Assembly (NCBI GenBank): GCA_031553225.1
Contig: JAVBLU010000017.1
Span: forward strand, 1-64,000
DNA: 64,000 bases
Reading direction: 5' to 3'
From: JAVBLU01 sp031553225
Lineage (GTDB): Bacteria; Bacillota; Clostridia; Christensenellales; UBA1750
The notes beneath the pieces are model-generated. The model had not been told where the DNA came from. It saw only the letters and a program-made list of their open reading frames with translations, and made no database searches. The position numbers and the translations under genes are program-made. Numbering within the stretch: the first letter of the stretch is position 1; each line of letters begins with the position of its first letter. Of the stretch, positions 43,459-51,844 are shown in pieces.

Positions 43459-45285
43459 ATGGCGAACAATTCTATGACGCGAAACGGCGGTGAACGCGTG
43501 CCGAGATTCCAAGACGCCTGGCTGGACGAGCTACGGGCCCGGTGCGACATTGTGGATGTGGTGTCCGAGTACGTGCACCTGCAGCCCAAAGGCCGCCGGT
43601 ATTGGGGCCTGTGTCCCTTCCACAACGAAAAAACGCCGTCCTTCTCGGTGAATGCCGACGCGCAGACCTACTACTGCTTTGGCTGCCACGCGGGCGGCAA
43701 CGTGTTTCATTTTGTGATGGCCACCGAGCGCATGCCCTTCGCCGAGGCTGTCATCCATCTGGCCGAACGGGCGCATAGGCCCGTGCCGGACGCACCGGCA
43801 GGAACATCGCGCGAGGAGCGCGAGCGGCTGATGGCCGCCCTGACGAGCGCGGCGCGCTGGTACCGCGATCGGCTTTTCGCCCGCGAAGGTGAGGAAGCCA
43901 TGGCCTATCTGCGTAGGCGGGGCCTTACGGAAGGCACCATTCGCAAATTTGGCCTTGGGGCGACCGGCCCCGGCTGGGACGGCCTTACCGAAGCGCTCAT
44001 GCGCGAGGGCTTCGCGCCGGAAGAACTGCAAAAGGCCGGGCTGACCATTTTGAAAGAGGGCAAGCGTTACGACGCCTTCCGCGGCCGGGCGATGTTTCCC
44101 ATCTTCGACGCGCAGGGCCGCGTCATCGCCTTTGGCGGCCGAATCCTTGGCGACGGCCAGCCCAAATACCTCAACTCGTCCGATACGCCCGTCTTCAACA
44201 AGCGTTTCCATCTCTATGCGCTCAACTTTGTTAAAAAGCTGCGCGACCTTCGTGAGCTTTTGCTCGTTGAAGGGTATATGGATGTCGTGTCGCTGGCGCA
44301 AGCCGGTGTTCAGGGCGCGGTGGCGACGCTGGGCACGTCCATCACGGCCGACCAGGCCCGCCTGATGAAACGCTACGCGCCAACGGTCACCGTGTGCTAC
44401 GACGGCGACGAGCCCGGGCAGAAGGCCATCGCCAAAGCGTTGGACCTGCTGGAGGAGGCGGGCGCCGCGCCCAAAGTGCTGCGTCTGCCGGACGGTATGG
44501 ACCCGGACGACGTCGTTCGCCGCGAGGGCAAGGAAGGCTTTGACGCCCTGCCCCGCACGGACGCCACCACCTGGCGGCTGGCGCGCGCGGCCGTGGGGAT
44601 CGACCTTTCCGGCCAGGAGGGCCGCACTCAGTACGCCATCGACGCTTCGCGCATCCTTCGACGCCTGCATAACCCCGTGCAGATCGAGGAGCACCTGGGC
44701 CGCCTGAGCGTGCAAACCGGCTTCCCGCGCGAGGTGCTGCGCCAGCAGGTGGGGCAGATGGCCCTCGTCAACATTTCCGCCTCCGAGCATACGGATGGAA
44801 AGAACCGGCATAATAACTCCGACCGCGGCGAGTTTTTGCCCGATCATCTGAAGGGCGAGCGCCAGTTGCTCGCGCTGATGGCCAAAGGCCTGCAGCTGCC
44901 GCCCGGCATCGTGGGCGCCGACGACTTTACCGATCCGCTGCACGCCCGCCTGGCGGCCCTCATCTTGCAGGGGGGGGCTGCGGCCGCGGCCCGTGGGATG
45001 GACGACTGGGCCGAGGAGGAACGCTCGCTAGCCGCGCAGATCCTCTCCACCGACCCGCTGTGTTCGCCCGACCAGATACCCGCGCATATGCGGCAGATTG
45101 CCGTCACCATGCGCATCGCCACTTTGGACAAGGAACTCGCACAGACGCGCGAGCGGCTGATGGCGAGCGATGCGGCGCCACAGGAGCAGATGGCGCTCGC
45201 CCAGCGCAAGGTGGCCATCGACATGGAGCGGCTGAGGCTGCTCCGTTTGCGAAAGACCGCTCTCATGCTTGAGGGGAGAGAATAG
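43459..45285 (+). CDS. dnaG: DNA primase
   Basis: 608-residue primase making RNA primers for replication. The CHC2 zinc finger has C52, H55, C73 and C76 (CPFHNEKTPSF, YYCFGCHAGG). The TOPRIM core is LLLVEGYMDVVSLAQAGV with VVATLGTS-like ATLGTSITADQA and YDGDEPGQKA. The C-terminal DnaB-binding region is helical and variable. ATG at 43459 follows GGGGGG; GTG at 43499 would also fit the family N-terminus. The stop is one base from the rpoD start, the universal dnaG-rpoD arrangement. Confidence 0.96.
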   Translation: MANNSMTRNGGERVPRFQDAWLDELRARCDIVDVVSEYVHLQPKGRRYWGLCPFHNEKTPSFSVNADAQTYYCFGCHAGGNVFHFVMATERMPFAEAVIHLAERAHRPVPDAPAGTSREERERLMAALTSAARWYRDRLFAREGEEAMAYLRRRGLTEGTIRKFGLGATGPGWDGLTEALMREGFAPEELQKAGLTILKEGKRYDAFRGRAMFPIFDAQGRVIAFGGRILGDGQPKYLNSSDTPVFNKRFHLYALNFVKKLRDLRELLLVEGYMDVVSLAQAGVQGAVATLGTSITADQARLMKRYAPTVTVCYDGDEPGQKAIAKALDLLEEAGAAPKVLRLPDGMDPDDVVRREGKEGFDALPRTDATTWRLARAAVGIDLSGQEGRTQYAIDASRILRRLHNPVQIEEHLGRLSVQTGFPREVLRQQVGQMALVNISASEHTDGKNRHNNSDRGEFLPDHLKGERQLLALMAKGLQLPPGIVGADDFTDPLHARLAALILQGGAAAAARGMDDWAEEERSLAAQILSTDPLCSPDQIPAHMRQIAVTMRIATLDKELAQTRERLMASDAAPQEQMALAQRKVAIDMERLRLLRLRKTALMLEGRE

Positions 45286-45286
45286 T

Positions 45287-46366
45287 TTGAGCCAGCCCAG
45301 CGATGCCAAACAAAGCCGTATCACCGAGCTCGTCGAAGCGGGAAAACAAAAAGGCGTGCTCACCTACAAAGAGATCATGGACGAGTTGGTCGAGATCGAG
45401 CTGGAGCCCGATCAGATCGACAAGATCTATGAGTCTTTGGCGCGGCTTGGCGTGGACGTGGTGGGCGAGGTGGACGTCGACCCCATCGCGCCCGAAAAGG
45501 CCGTAGAGGAAGAGGATCTGTCCGTGCCGGACGGGGTGTCACTGGACGACCCCGTGCGCATGTATCTAAAGGAAATCGGCAAGGTGCCCCTGCTTTCCGC
45601 GCAGCAGGAGATCGAGATCGCCCAGCGCATGGAGGTGGGCGACCCGGACGCCAAGCGCAAGCTGGCCGAGGCGAACCTGCGCCTGGTCGTGTCGATCGCC
45701 AAGCGGTACCTGGGGCGCGGCATGCAGTTTCTGGACCTGATTCAGGAAGGGAACCTGGGGCTCATCAAGGCCGTTGAGAAGTTCGACTACCGCCGTGGCT
45801 ATAAGTTTTCCACCTACGCCACCTGGTGGATCCGTCAGGCGATCACACGAGCCATTGCCGATCAGGCGCGCACCATCCGCATCCCCGTGCACATGGTGGA
45901 GACGATCAACAAGCTCATCCGCGTATCCCGCCAGCTGCTGCAGGAGTATGGGCGCGAGCCACAGCCCGAGGAGATCGCCCGCGAGATGGCCATCACCGAG
46001 GACAAGGTGCGCGAGATCATCAAAATTGCCCAGGAGCCCGTGTCGCTGGAGACGCCCATCGGCGAGGAAGAGGACTCCCACCTGGGCGATTTCATTCCGG
46101 ACGACGAGGCTCCTGCGCCCGCCGAGGCCGCTTCCTACACGCTTTTGAAGGAACAGCTGATGGACGTGCTCGATACCCTCACCCCGCGCGAGGAGAAGGT
46201 GTTGCGCCTGCGCTTCGGGCTGGACGACGGCCGCGCGCGCACGCTGGAGGAAGTGGGTAAGGAGTTTAACGTGACCCGCGAGCGCATCCGCCAGATTGAG
46301 GCCAAGGCGCTGCGCAAGCTCCGCCATCCTTCCCGCTCTAAAAAGCTGAAGGATTTTCTGGACTAG
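45287..46366 (+). CDS. rpoD: Primary RNA polymerase sigma factor (sigma-A)
   Basis: 359-residue vegetative sigma factor. Region 1.1 (about 10-60) is followed by region 1.2 DPVRMYLKEIGKVPLL. Region 2 has DLIQEGNLGLIKAVEKFDYR and the -10 recognition helix with YATWWIRQAI. Region 3 follows, and region 4 has TLEEVGKEFNVTRERIRQIE for the -35. The frame also opens with TTG at 45269 inside dnaG, but TTG at 45287 has GAGGGGAG eight bases upstream. The TTGACA/TATAAT-like promoters in this window are presumably its targets. Confidence 0.97.
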   Translation: MSQPSDAKQSRITELVEAGKQKGVLTYKEIMDELVEIELEPDQIDKIYESLARLGVDVVGEVDVDPIAPEKAVEEEDLSVPDGVSLDDPVRMYLKEIGKVPLLSAQQEIEIAQRMEVGDPDAKRKLAEANLRLVVSIAKRYLGRGMQFLDLIQEGNLGLIKAVEKFDYRRGYKFSTYATWWIRQAITRAIADQARTIRIPVHMVETINKLIRVSRQLLQEYGREPQPEEIAREMAITEDKVREIIKIAQEPVSLETPIGEEEDSHLGDFIPDDEAPAPAEAASYTLLKEQLMDVLDTLTPREEKVLRLRFGLDDGRARTLEEVGKEFNVTRERIRQIEAKALRKLRHPSRSKKLKDFLD

Positions 46367-46381
46367 CAAAAACGCGCGTAT

Positions 46382-46419
46382 CACGGCGCGACGGCGTGTA
46401 CACGGGCCGTCGCGCCGTG
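46382..46419 (+). terminator. Strong inverted repeat between rpoD and trmK
   Basis: Perfect 14-bp stem CACGGCGCGACGGC paired with GCCGTCGCGCCGTG around a 10-base loop, 15 bases after the rpoD stop. There is no T-run, so it may be an attenuator or an RNA-processing/stability element rather than a terminator. Confidence 0.5.
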
Positions 46420-46440
46420 CTGTGCAAAGGGAGGCCCGCT

Positions 46441-47088
46441 ATGTCCGCACGCCTTGCCATGCTGGCGCGTCTTGTGCTGCCCTGCGCGTGCGCGGCGGAC
46501 GTCGGAGCCGACCACGGCCGGCTCGGCGCGATGCTTCTGCAGGAAGGCGTGTGTGCGCGTCTGGTCGCCTGTGACGTAAGCGCCCGGGCGCTTTCCAAGG
46601 CGCGTGCCCTGTACGAAGCGCTGGGCCTGTGCGAGCGCGTGCGGCTGCATACGGGCGACGGCTTAAGCGGCCTTGCGCCGGGCGAGGCCCAGGCTATCGT
46701 GTGCGCGGGCATGGGGGCCGTCACCATGACCGGGGTGCTGGAACGTGGGCTTGCGGTCATCGGCGACAGCGCGCTCATCCTCTCGCCCACGCTTGGGCAT
46801 GGCGACGTGCGCCGCTTTCTGCAGCGCAACGGCTTCGCGCTGGAGCAGGAGGCGCTGTGCCGTGAGCGGGGCCGTTTCTACGTGGCCATGCGCGCGCGAA
46901 GGGGGGCCGCCCCTCCTCTAACGCCCGCCCAGGAAGAGCTTGGATGCTACCTTGGCGGCTCGCCTCTGTTTAGCGCTTACCTGCGCTGGCGCATCGGTGT
47001 GGCCGCGCGCATGCAAACCCCGCAAGGCCGCGCGCTGCATGCTGTCCTTGCGGAAGCGGGGAACCGCGAAGAGGAGGGGGCGCCGTGA
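46441..47088 (+). CDS. trmK: tRNA (adenine22-N1)-methyltransferase TrmK
   Basis: 215-residue class I methyltransferase (COG2384) modifying A22 of tRNA in Firmicutes. Motif I ADVGADHGRLGAMLL lies near 33 and CAGMGAVTM near 100; the latter is typical of TrmK. A helical C-terminal part follows. ATG at 46441 lies six bases after GGGAGG. It sits after rpoD and overlaps the Nif3-family gene (GTGA), as trmK-yqfO do in Bacillus. Confidence 0.9.
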   Translation: MSARLAMLARLVLPCACAADVGADHGRLGAMLLQEGVCARLVACDVSARALSKARALYEALGLCERVRLHTGDGLSGLAPGEAQAIVCAGMGAVTMTGVLERGLAVIGDSALILSPTLGHGDVRRFLQRNGFALEQEALCRERGRFYVAMRARRGAAPPLTPAQEELGCYLGGSPLFSAYLRWRIGVAARMQTPQGRALHAVLAEAGNREEEGAP

Positions 47089-47900
47089 CGCCGCGCGTAT
47101 CCGGCCTGATGGCCGCTATGGAGCGCATTGCTCCGGCCGCGCTCGCGCAGGAGGGGGACAACGTAGGGCTCCTGGCGGGTGATCCGTCTGATTCGCTCAC
47201 AGGGGTGTACGTAGCCTTGGACCTGACCGTTGAAGCCGTGCAGGACGCCCGCGCGCACGGCTGCAGCGCCGTGCTTACGCATCACCCGATTCTGTACCGC
47301 CCCGTGCGCGCCCTGCGGCTGGACGACCCGGCGCTCGCGCCCGCGCTGCAGCTCATCCGCAGCGGCATGTCGCTCTTTACGGCGCATACGAACTGGGATA
47401 TGGCGCAAGGCGGCGTGCGCGACTGCCTTGCAGATGCGCTGGAGCTCAGCGGCCGCGCTGTGGACGGCCTGGTTGCCGCGGGCGACCTGCCCCGTCCTGT
47501 GCCCCTCTCGCAGCTGGCCGCGTGGGCGGGCCGCCGCCTTGGCTGCGACCTGCCGCGCTATTACGGGCCGGACCGCGAGGTGCGCCGCCTAGCCGTGTGC
47601 GGGGGCGCGGGCATGTCTGAGGCGCGCGTTGCCTGCGCCCTGGGCGTTGACGCCTACCTGACGGGCGATGTGACCTACCACGATGCGCAGGACGCGGCAG
47701 CCGAGGGGCTTGCGCTGGTGGACTGCGGCCACGCTGAAACCGAACGTTTGTCGCTGTCGTTTCTTGGCAGACGTTTACAAACGGAGTTTTCTGCGTTACA
47801 ATGGCATATACCGATATTCATAAGCGACCTGCCGCCCCTGGCAGGCCGCCTCATGATGTCCGCACGAGCGGAGAAAGAGGCGACAGATGACGCAATATGA
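47085..47900 (+). CDS. Nif3-like dinuclear metal centre protein (YqfO)
   Basis: 271-residue NIF3/YbgI-family protein. GDNVGLLAGD near 24, VLTHHPILYRP near 64 (metal His) and TAHTNWD near 99 provide the dinuclear site; VDCGHAETE near 218 gives the closing ligands. The PII-like insert of longer YqfO proteins is absent. The biochemical role is uncertain (suggested metal chaperone or GTP cyclohydrolase-like). The start is GTG overlapping the trmK stop. Confidence 0.93.
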   Translation: MTPRVSGLMAAMERIAPAALAQEGDNVGLLAGDPSDSLTGVYVALDLTVEAVQDARAHGCSAVLTHHPILYRPVRALRLDDPALAPALQLIRSGMSLFTAHTNWDMAQGGVRDCLADALELSGRAVDGLVAAGDLPRPVPLSQLAAWAGRRLGCDLPRYYGPDREVRRLAVCGGAGMSEARVACALGVDAYLTGDVTYHDAQDAAAEGLALVDCGHAETERLSLSFLGRRLQTEFSALQWHIPIFISDLPPLAGRLMMSARAEKEATDDAI

Positions 47901-48597
47901 AGCGATAACCGCTTATCAGCAGGCCGACATGGCCGTTGTGCGCTGCGAGAGCACGCTGAAAAACTCCGCCAGCCGCAAACGCCTGATGGCCGTGCACGGG
48001 CAGCTGCTCGAGCTGACGAACGGCATGCAAAAAATCGAAGCGGACATCAGCCGTTTCCAGGCGTCCCTCACCGCACTGCGCAGCGAGTACGCCGGGCTGG
48101 AGGCGGCCATCGACGACGGCCTGGCCATCGTGAACGAGGGCAAGGTGGAGGATATCGACTACATCCGCGCCATGGCCGTGGACGCCGAGCAGATCGCCAC
48201 CCAGCTCACCGCCATCTCCCAGGACGTGCGCCGCGTGCAGGAGGAGATCAGCGCCCAGGAACGCCAGTACAAGGAGATGCGCCAGAAGGCCGTGCAGCGC
48301 AAGCAGGAGTTCGATCAGCTGAAGGCCGCCGTGGACGAAGAGATAAAGGGCGCGCAGGAGGAACTCACGAAGCTTACGGCCGCGCGCGACGCATTGGCGG
48401 GCGACATCAACCCGCAGCTGCTGGGGCGCTACCAAAGCGTTAAATCGCACGTAGTGCCGCCCGTGGCGCGCCTGCAGGGCGACCAATGCGGCGGGTGCAA
48501 CATGTCGCTGCCCTCCGTCGTGGTCAAGAAGGTGAATCTGGGTACGGCCATCGTGGAGTGCGAAAACTGCGGACGCATTCTCTTCGCCTCCGCTTGA
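47887..48597 (+). CDS. Coiled-coil protein with C4 zinc ribbon (CT398/DUF164-like)
   Basis: 236 residues: a long antiparallel coiled coil (about 15-190; IEADISRFQASLTALRSEY, QLTAISQDVRRVQEEISAQ) followed by a zinc ribbon CGGCNMSLP...CENCGRILF near 203-230. This architecture matches the conserved C4-type zinc-ribbon family near nif3/trmK genes; a nucleic-acid or secretion-related role has been proposed but is not established. It overlaps the end of the Nif3 gene by 14 bases. Its stop codon lies inside the -35 hexamer of the RNase P RNA promoter. Confidence 0.88.
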   Translation: MTQYEAITAYQQADMAVVRCESTLKNSASRKRLMAVHGQLLELTNGMQKIEADISRFQASLTALRSEYAGLEAAIDDGLAIVNEGKVEDIDYIRAMAVDAEQIATQLTAISQDVRRVQEEISAQERQYKEMRQKAVQRKQEFDQLKAAVDEEIKGAQEELTKLTAARDALAGDINPQLLGRYQSVKSHVVPPVARLQGDQCGGCNMSLPSVVVKKVNLGTAIVECENCGRILFASA

Positions 48598-48622
48598 CGC
48601 CGCCCCGGGTTTGTGATACATT
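48594..48622 (+). promoter_or_regulatory. Sigma-A promoter of rnpB
   Basis: TTGACG, 17 bases and TACATT with an extended TG one base upstream. It places the start close to 48629, the first base of RNase P helix P1. The TGA inside TTGACG is the stop codon of the preceding gene. Confidence 0.75.
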
Positions 48623-48628
48623 GTCGGC

Positions 48629-48966
48629 GCAGTAGGCAAAGCGGCCGCAGGCCCGAAAGGGCATGAGGAAAGTCCGAGCACCGCAGGGCAGGGTGCCGGG
48701 TAATACCCGGTGGAGGCGACTCCAAGGAGAGTGCAACAGAGAGATACCGCGCGCGCCGCAAGGCGCGCGTAAGGGTGGAAAGGTGAGGTAAGAGCTCACC
48801 GGCGGCTTGGCGACTTGCCCGTCATGTAAACCCCACCCGGTGCAAGATGCAAGGGAGCATATGCGGCGGCCCGTCGCGCTCCCAGGATATCGCTGGAGCC
48901 TTCTGGCAACAGGGGGCCTAGATAGATGGCCGCTCACGACAGAACTCGGCTTACCAACCTACTGCA
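48629..48966 (+). ncRNA. rnpB: RNase P RNA, bacterial class A
   Basis: Catalytic RNA that trims tRNA 5' leaders. Helix P1 is formed by GCAGTAGG at the 5' end and CCTACTGC at the 3' end. The universally conserved 5' core GAGGAAAGTCCGAGC is at 48664-48678, GTGCAACAGAGAGATACCGC lies in the middle, and the 3' core ACAGAACTCGGCTTACC is near 48940. About 338 nt. It uses its own promoter and ends at a hairpin terminator. Confidence 0.95.
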
Positions 48967-48970
48967 CCAA

Positions 48971-49018
48971 AAAACCGGCGGGCGAGTCTGCGGCGCAGAC
49001 CCCTCGCCGGTTTTCCTT
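48971..49018 (+). terminator. Terminator of rnpB
   Basis: AAAACCGGCG...CGCCGGTTTT stem with an inner TCTGC-GGC-GCAGA hairpin, then TTTTCCTTT. The A-run on the other side means it can also stop the convergent minus-strand gene. Confidence 0.85.
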
Positions 49019-49065
49019 TGGTGCTTTACAGGCGGCCCCAAAGGGTTCGCTTTACAAAGAGGCGC

Positions 49066-49497
49066 TCACTTGGTCAGCTTAATGGCGGCTATGCGCTGGT
49101 AATCGGCGAGAGTCTCCCGGCAATCCACGCGAAACATCATCCACTTGCCGATCTTCATGTAGTCGCTGGCGGCCCTGTAGCGCTCGGACATAGCGGGGGT
49201 CATCAGGGGGAGCGCCGCCTCCATCTGCATGTCGTGACGGTAGGCGACGACCACCATCATGGAGAAGCCGCCCTCCTCGGGGTACAGCGTTCCCAAACCC
49301 ACGCCGCTTTTCTGAAACTTGACGTTCCAGCCGGGCTTACCGCTGCAGGTGGAGTAGGTCATCTTGGGCTTGCAGGAGAGCGTGTCGGCCATAAAGGAGA
49401 GCAGCTCATGAAAGAGCGCGCGGCCCTCGCCCATGTAGGCGGCCATCTCTTCAAGGGTAGGGGGCTTGTCCTGGGGATACAGCGCCATCCATTCCAT
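49066..49497 (-). CDS. DUF3788 family protein
   Basis: 143 residues matching the DUF3788 pattern: KPPTLEEMAAYMGEGRALFH near the start, then YSTCSGKPGWNVKFQKSG near 48-65 and GTLYPEEGGFSMMVVV near 70. The family is small, cytosolic and of unknown function, sometimes in sugar-metabolism neighbourhoods. ATG at 49497 lies six bases after GGAGGG. It is separated by 70 bases from the oxidoreductase gene upstream on the same strand, and may be the third gene of that operon. Confidence 0.82.
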   Translation of the reverse strand: MEWMALYPQDKPPTLEEMAAYMGEGRALFHELLSFMADTLSCKPKMTYSTCSGKPGWNVKFQKSGVGLGTLYPEEGGFSMMVVVAYRHDMQMEAALPLMTPAMSERYRAASDYMKIGKWMMFRVDCRETLADYQRIAAIKLTK

Positions 49498-49567
49498 GGA
49501 TATCCCTCCTGTCGGCGACATGATATCCTGGCATGCAGGCCGGCAGGGCGCGGCCGGCTTTCGCAGA

Positions 49568-50608
49568 TTACCGCACGGCTTCCGGCGCGTGCGAGCGCAT
49601 GGAGCGATAGGCGGCGCAGATGGTGTTCGTGATGAGTGCGCCGTCCTCCACGGGGATAAGGGGCCGGCCGCCCTCGACGATGGCCCGCGCGAAGTCGTCC
49701 ACAAACAGGGCGCGGTCGTTTTGCCTCTCCACGGGAATGGCAGTAAACACGCCGGTGGGCACGCCCATGCCCTCAACCGTCGTGTACAGCTCCAGAAGGT
49801 CGCCCTGGAAGCGCAGCGTGCCCTTCGTGCCATAAATGACGTTTGTATTGTCCGTGTGGCTGGCGCCAAAGGCCGAGCTCATGGCTTCGCACACGCAGTA
49901 AGCGGAGCTGTCCTGATACTGAATGAGCAGGCCGATGGCGTCTTCCACGGCCGCCGTGGCCGTGTACGTGCCGCCAAGCGCCGATACGCTGGCGGGCGCA
50001 AGGCCGGTGATGTGGTACATGGCGTCCAGGTTGTGCACGGCGTTCATGATGAGGATGCCGCCCCCGGCCATACCCTCGAAGGCGCGCCAGGTGGACAGCC
50101 GGGCGCGGCCGCCCACGCCGTTGGACCAGTACGTATCGTCTTTGTAACCGATGGCGAGGATGCGCGTGTTTGTCACGGAGCCTATGGCGCCCCTGAGCAC
50201 GAGTTCGCGCGCTTTTTGCACGGTTTGCGTGAAGCGCATGACCATGGCCACCGCGCCCACGCGGCCCGCCTTGCGCACCTCCGACACGATGAAAGCCGCG
50301 TCGCCCGGCGTTGTGGCCATGGGCTTCTCAATCATTACGTGTTTGCCCGCGCGCACAGCCGCCACGGCGATGGCCGCGTGCAGCGCATGCGGCACGGCCA
50401 CGTACACCGCGTCGATGTCCTCGTGGGCGAGGAAGCCGAATAGATCATTTTCCACGGGCAAGCCAAAGGCGGCCGCCGTCTCGTTCATGGCCGTGGGCTC
50501 CACATCCAGGAAACGCGTCATCTCGCAGCGCGCGCTCTCCTTGATGCCCTTGGCGGTTGCAGGCATGATCTGGCCGCAGCCGATCATGCCGATGCGCAGC
50601 TTCTGCAT
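49568..50608 (-). CDS. Gfo/Idh/MocA-family oxidoreductase
   Basis: 346-residue NAD(P)-dependent sugar or inositol dehydrogenase-type enzyme. The Rossmann motif is GMIGCGQI (7-14), with AVYVAVPHALHAA and the conserved EKPMA near 94 that carries the catalytic Lys; the C-terminal alpha/beta substrate domain follows. The substrate is not predictable. GGAGGGGG precedes the ATG. It starts 11 bases after the isomerase gene, and the pair is a frequent combination for unusual sugar or cyclitol interconversion. Confidence 0.93.
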   Translation of the reverse strand: MQKLRIGMIGCGQIMPATAKGIKESARCEMTRFLDVEPTAMNETAAAFGLPVENDLFGFLAHEDIDAVYVAVPHALHAAIAVAAVRAGKHVMIEKPMATTPGDAAFIVSEVRKAGRVGAVAMVMRFTQTVQKARELVLRGAIGSVTNTRILAIGYKDDTYWSNGVGGRARLSTWRAFEGMAGGGILIMNAVHNLDAMYHITGLAPASVSALGGTYTATAAVEDAIGLLIQYQDSSAYCVCEAMSSAFGASHTDNTNVIYGTKGTLRFQGDLLELYTTVEGMGVPTGVFTAIPVERQNDRALFVDDFARAIVEGGRPLIPVEDGALITNTICAAYRSMRSHAPEAVR

Positions 50609-50619
50609 GGCGCCCCCTC

Positions 50620-51414
50620 CTAACCGATCAGACCGACGCCAACTCGCAGGCGCGCCAGGTCAATCAGCGCGCGCACGGCCGTGTTGTGCAGCTTCATCAC
50701 ACGCGTCGGGTCGGACGAGCCGTCGATCTCCGCGGACAGATAGCCCTGGTAATCCATGCGCACGAGCTCCTCAAACAGCTGCAGATACGGGTATTCGCGG
50801 CCCACGTCGTGCATATGGATGTGTTTCACGTAGGGTTTTACACGCAGGAAAGTCTCGCGGGCGTTGCCGCTCACCAGGTCGCGGTTGTCGCAGTTGTACA
50901 AAACGGCGGCGTTGGCACGCCCCGCCGCCTGCACGGCGGGCAGCGTGTAGCCCCAGTAATTGAACTGGCCGTGCATCTCAAGCAGGATGGTCACGCCGAG
51001 AGGCGCGGCCTTGTCGGCCATCTGCCCAAGCGTTTCCGCCACGTAGGCCACGCAGTCCTGGGCGTTTACGCCGGCGGGCACGTTGTTGCCGAACACGCGC
51101 ACCATGCGGCAGCCAAGGTCGGCGGCCAGTTCGGCCGTGGCGGCCACACCGTCCACTATTTTTCTTCGTTCTGCGGCTTCGGGGTTGTGCAGCTCGTACT
51201 GGGAGTTGAGGCAGGCGACCTCCAGATACTGGTCTTCCACCTGGCGGCGGCGGGTTTTGCGCTCCTCTTTGCTGAGGGAAACCTCGATGCCGTGCGGAAA
51301 GACGTTGCCCGTACGGAACTCCAGGCCTGCGCAGCCGGAGTCCTTGGCGAGCGCCAGGCATTGCTCGAACGTGAGGTCCTTTCCGATGCTGACGCTGGTG
51401 AAACTGAGTTTCAT
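50620..51414 (-). CDS. Sugar phosphate isomerase/epimerase (xylose-isomerase-like TIM barrel)
   Basis: 264-residue TIM-barrel protein of the AP-endonuclease-2/IolE/IolI group. Metal-ligand segments include GLEFRTGN near 30, TILLEMHGQFN near 144, YNCDNRD near 168, HIHMHDVG near 192 and LSAEIDGS near 223. It probably isomerises or epimerises a keto-sugar or inosose with a divalent metal. ATG at 51414 has GGAGG upstream at a slightly long 11 bases; the family begins at KLSFTSVSI. First gene of the minus-strand set; no clear promoter found. Confidence 0.88.
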   Translation of the reverse strand: MKLSFTSVSIGKDLTFEQCLALAKDSGCAGLEFRTGNVFPHGIEVSLSKEERKTRRRQVEDQYLEVACLNSQYELHNPEAAERRKIVDGVAATAELAADLGCRMVRVFGNNVPAGVNAQDCVAYVAETLGQMADKAAPLGVTILLEMHGQFNYWGYTLPAVQAAGRANAAVLYNCDNRDLVSGNARETFLRVKPYVKHIHMHDVGREYPYLQLFEELVRMDYQGYLSAEIDGSSDPTRVMKLHNTAVRALIDLARLRVGVGLIG

Positions 51415-51844
51415 GGCTGGGGATGCCTCCTTTGCTACTTGCCTTGCGTGCGCGGCCCGTTTCACGGCCGGCAGGTACTTGTGCTGCAGGTTATTAATTC
51501 GGCAGGGCACTCATCCCAATCCTTGTTTCAATGCGAATGTTCCGTAACAAATTGCGGCGCTTGCCTTTGTCCGCGTCCGCCGCGGGTCCGCAGCTTATTA
51601 AACCGCCGCGCGGGAATGAACGGGTACGCCATGAATCAAGGGGGGGAGTGGTGGATTATGGGTTGACGAAGCGGCGGTTTTGTGATGGAATTGGCATGGA
51701 GAGGGATCATATCAAGGAAGGCTGTGAAGCAAAAACCGGCCGGTGCGTCGTTTTTCTGGTGAAGGCATTCTGCGCCCGCGACGCGCGTCATGCTGCCGCG
51801 AGCGCTTTTCAAACGACCGCAACAAATAAAGGGGGGACTGCTGC
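51415..51844. other. 430-base intergenic region before the secreted protein gene
   Basis: Divergent region. The plus-strand promoter at 51663 is the only convincing element. Frames here are short or lack ribosome-binding sites; ATGAATCAAGG... at 51631 would give an 11-residue peptide only. A small CCGGCCGG palindrome lies near 51738. Confidence 0.5.
51663..51691 (+). promoter_or_regulatory. Promoter of the secreted protein gene
   Basis: TTGACG, 17 bases and TGGAAT with an extended TG (TGA-TGGAAT). The leader is about 150 bases. Confidence 0.55.
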
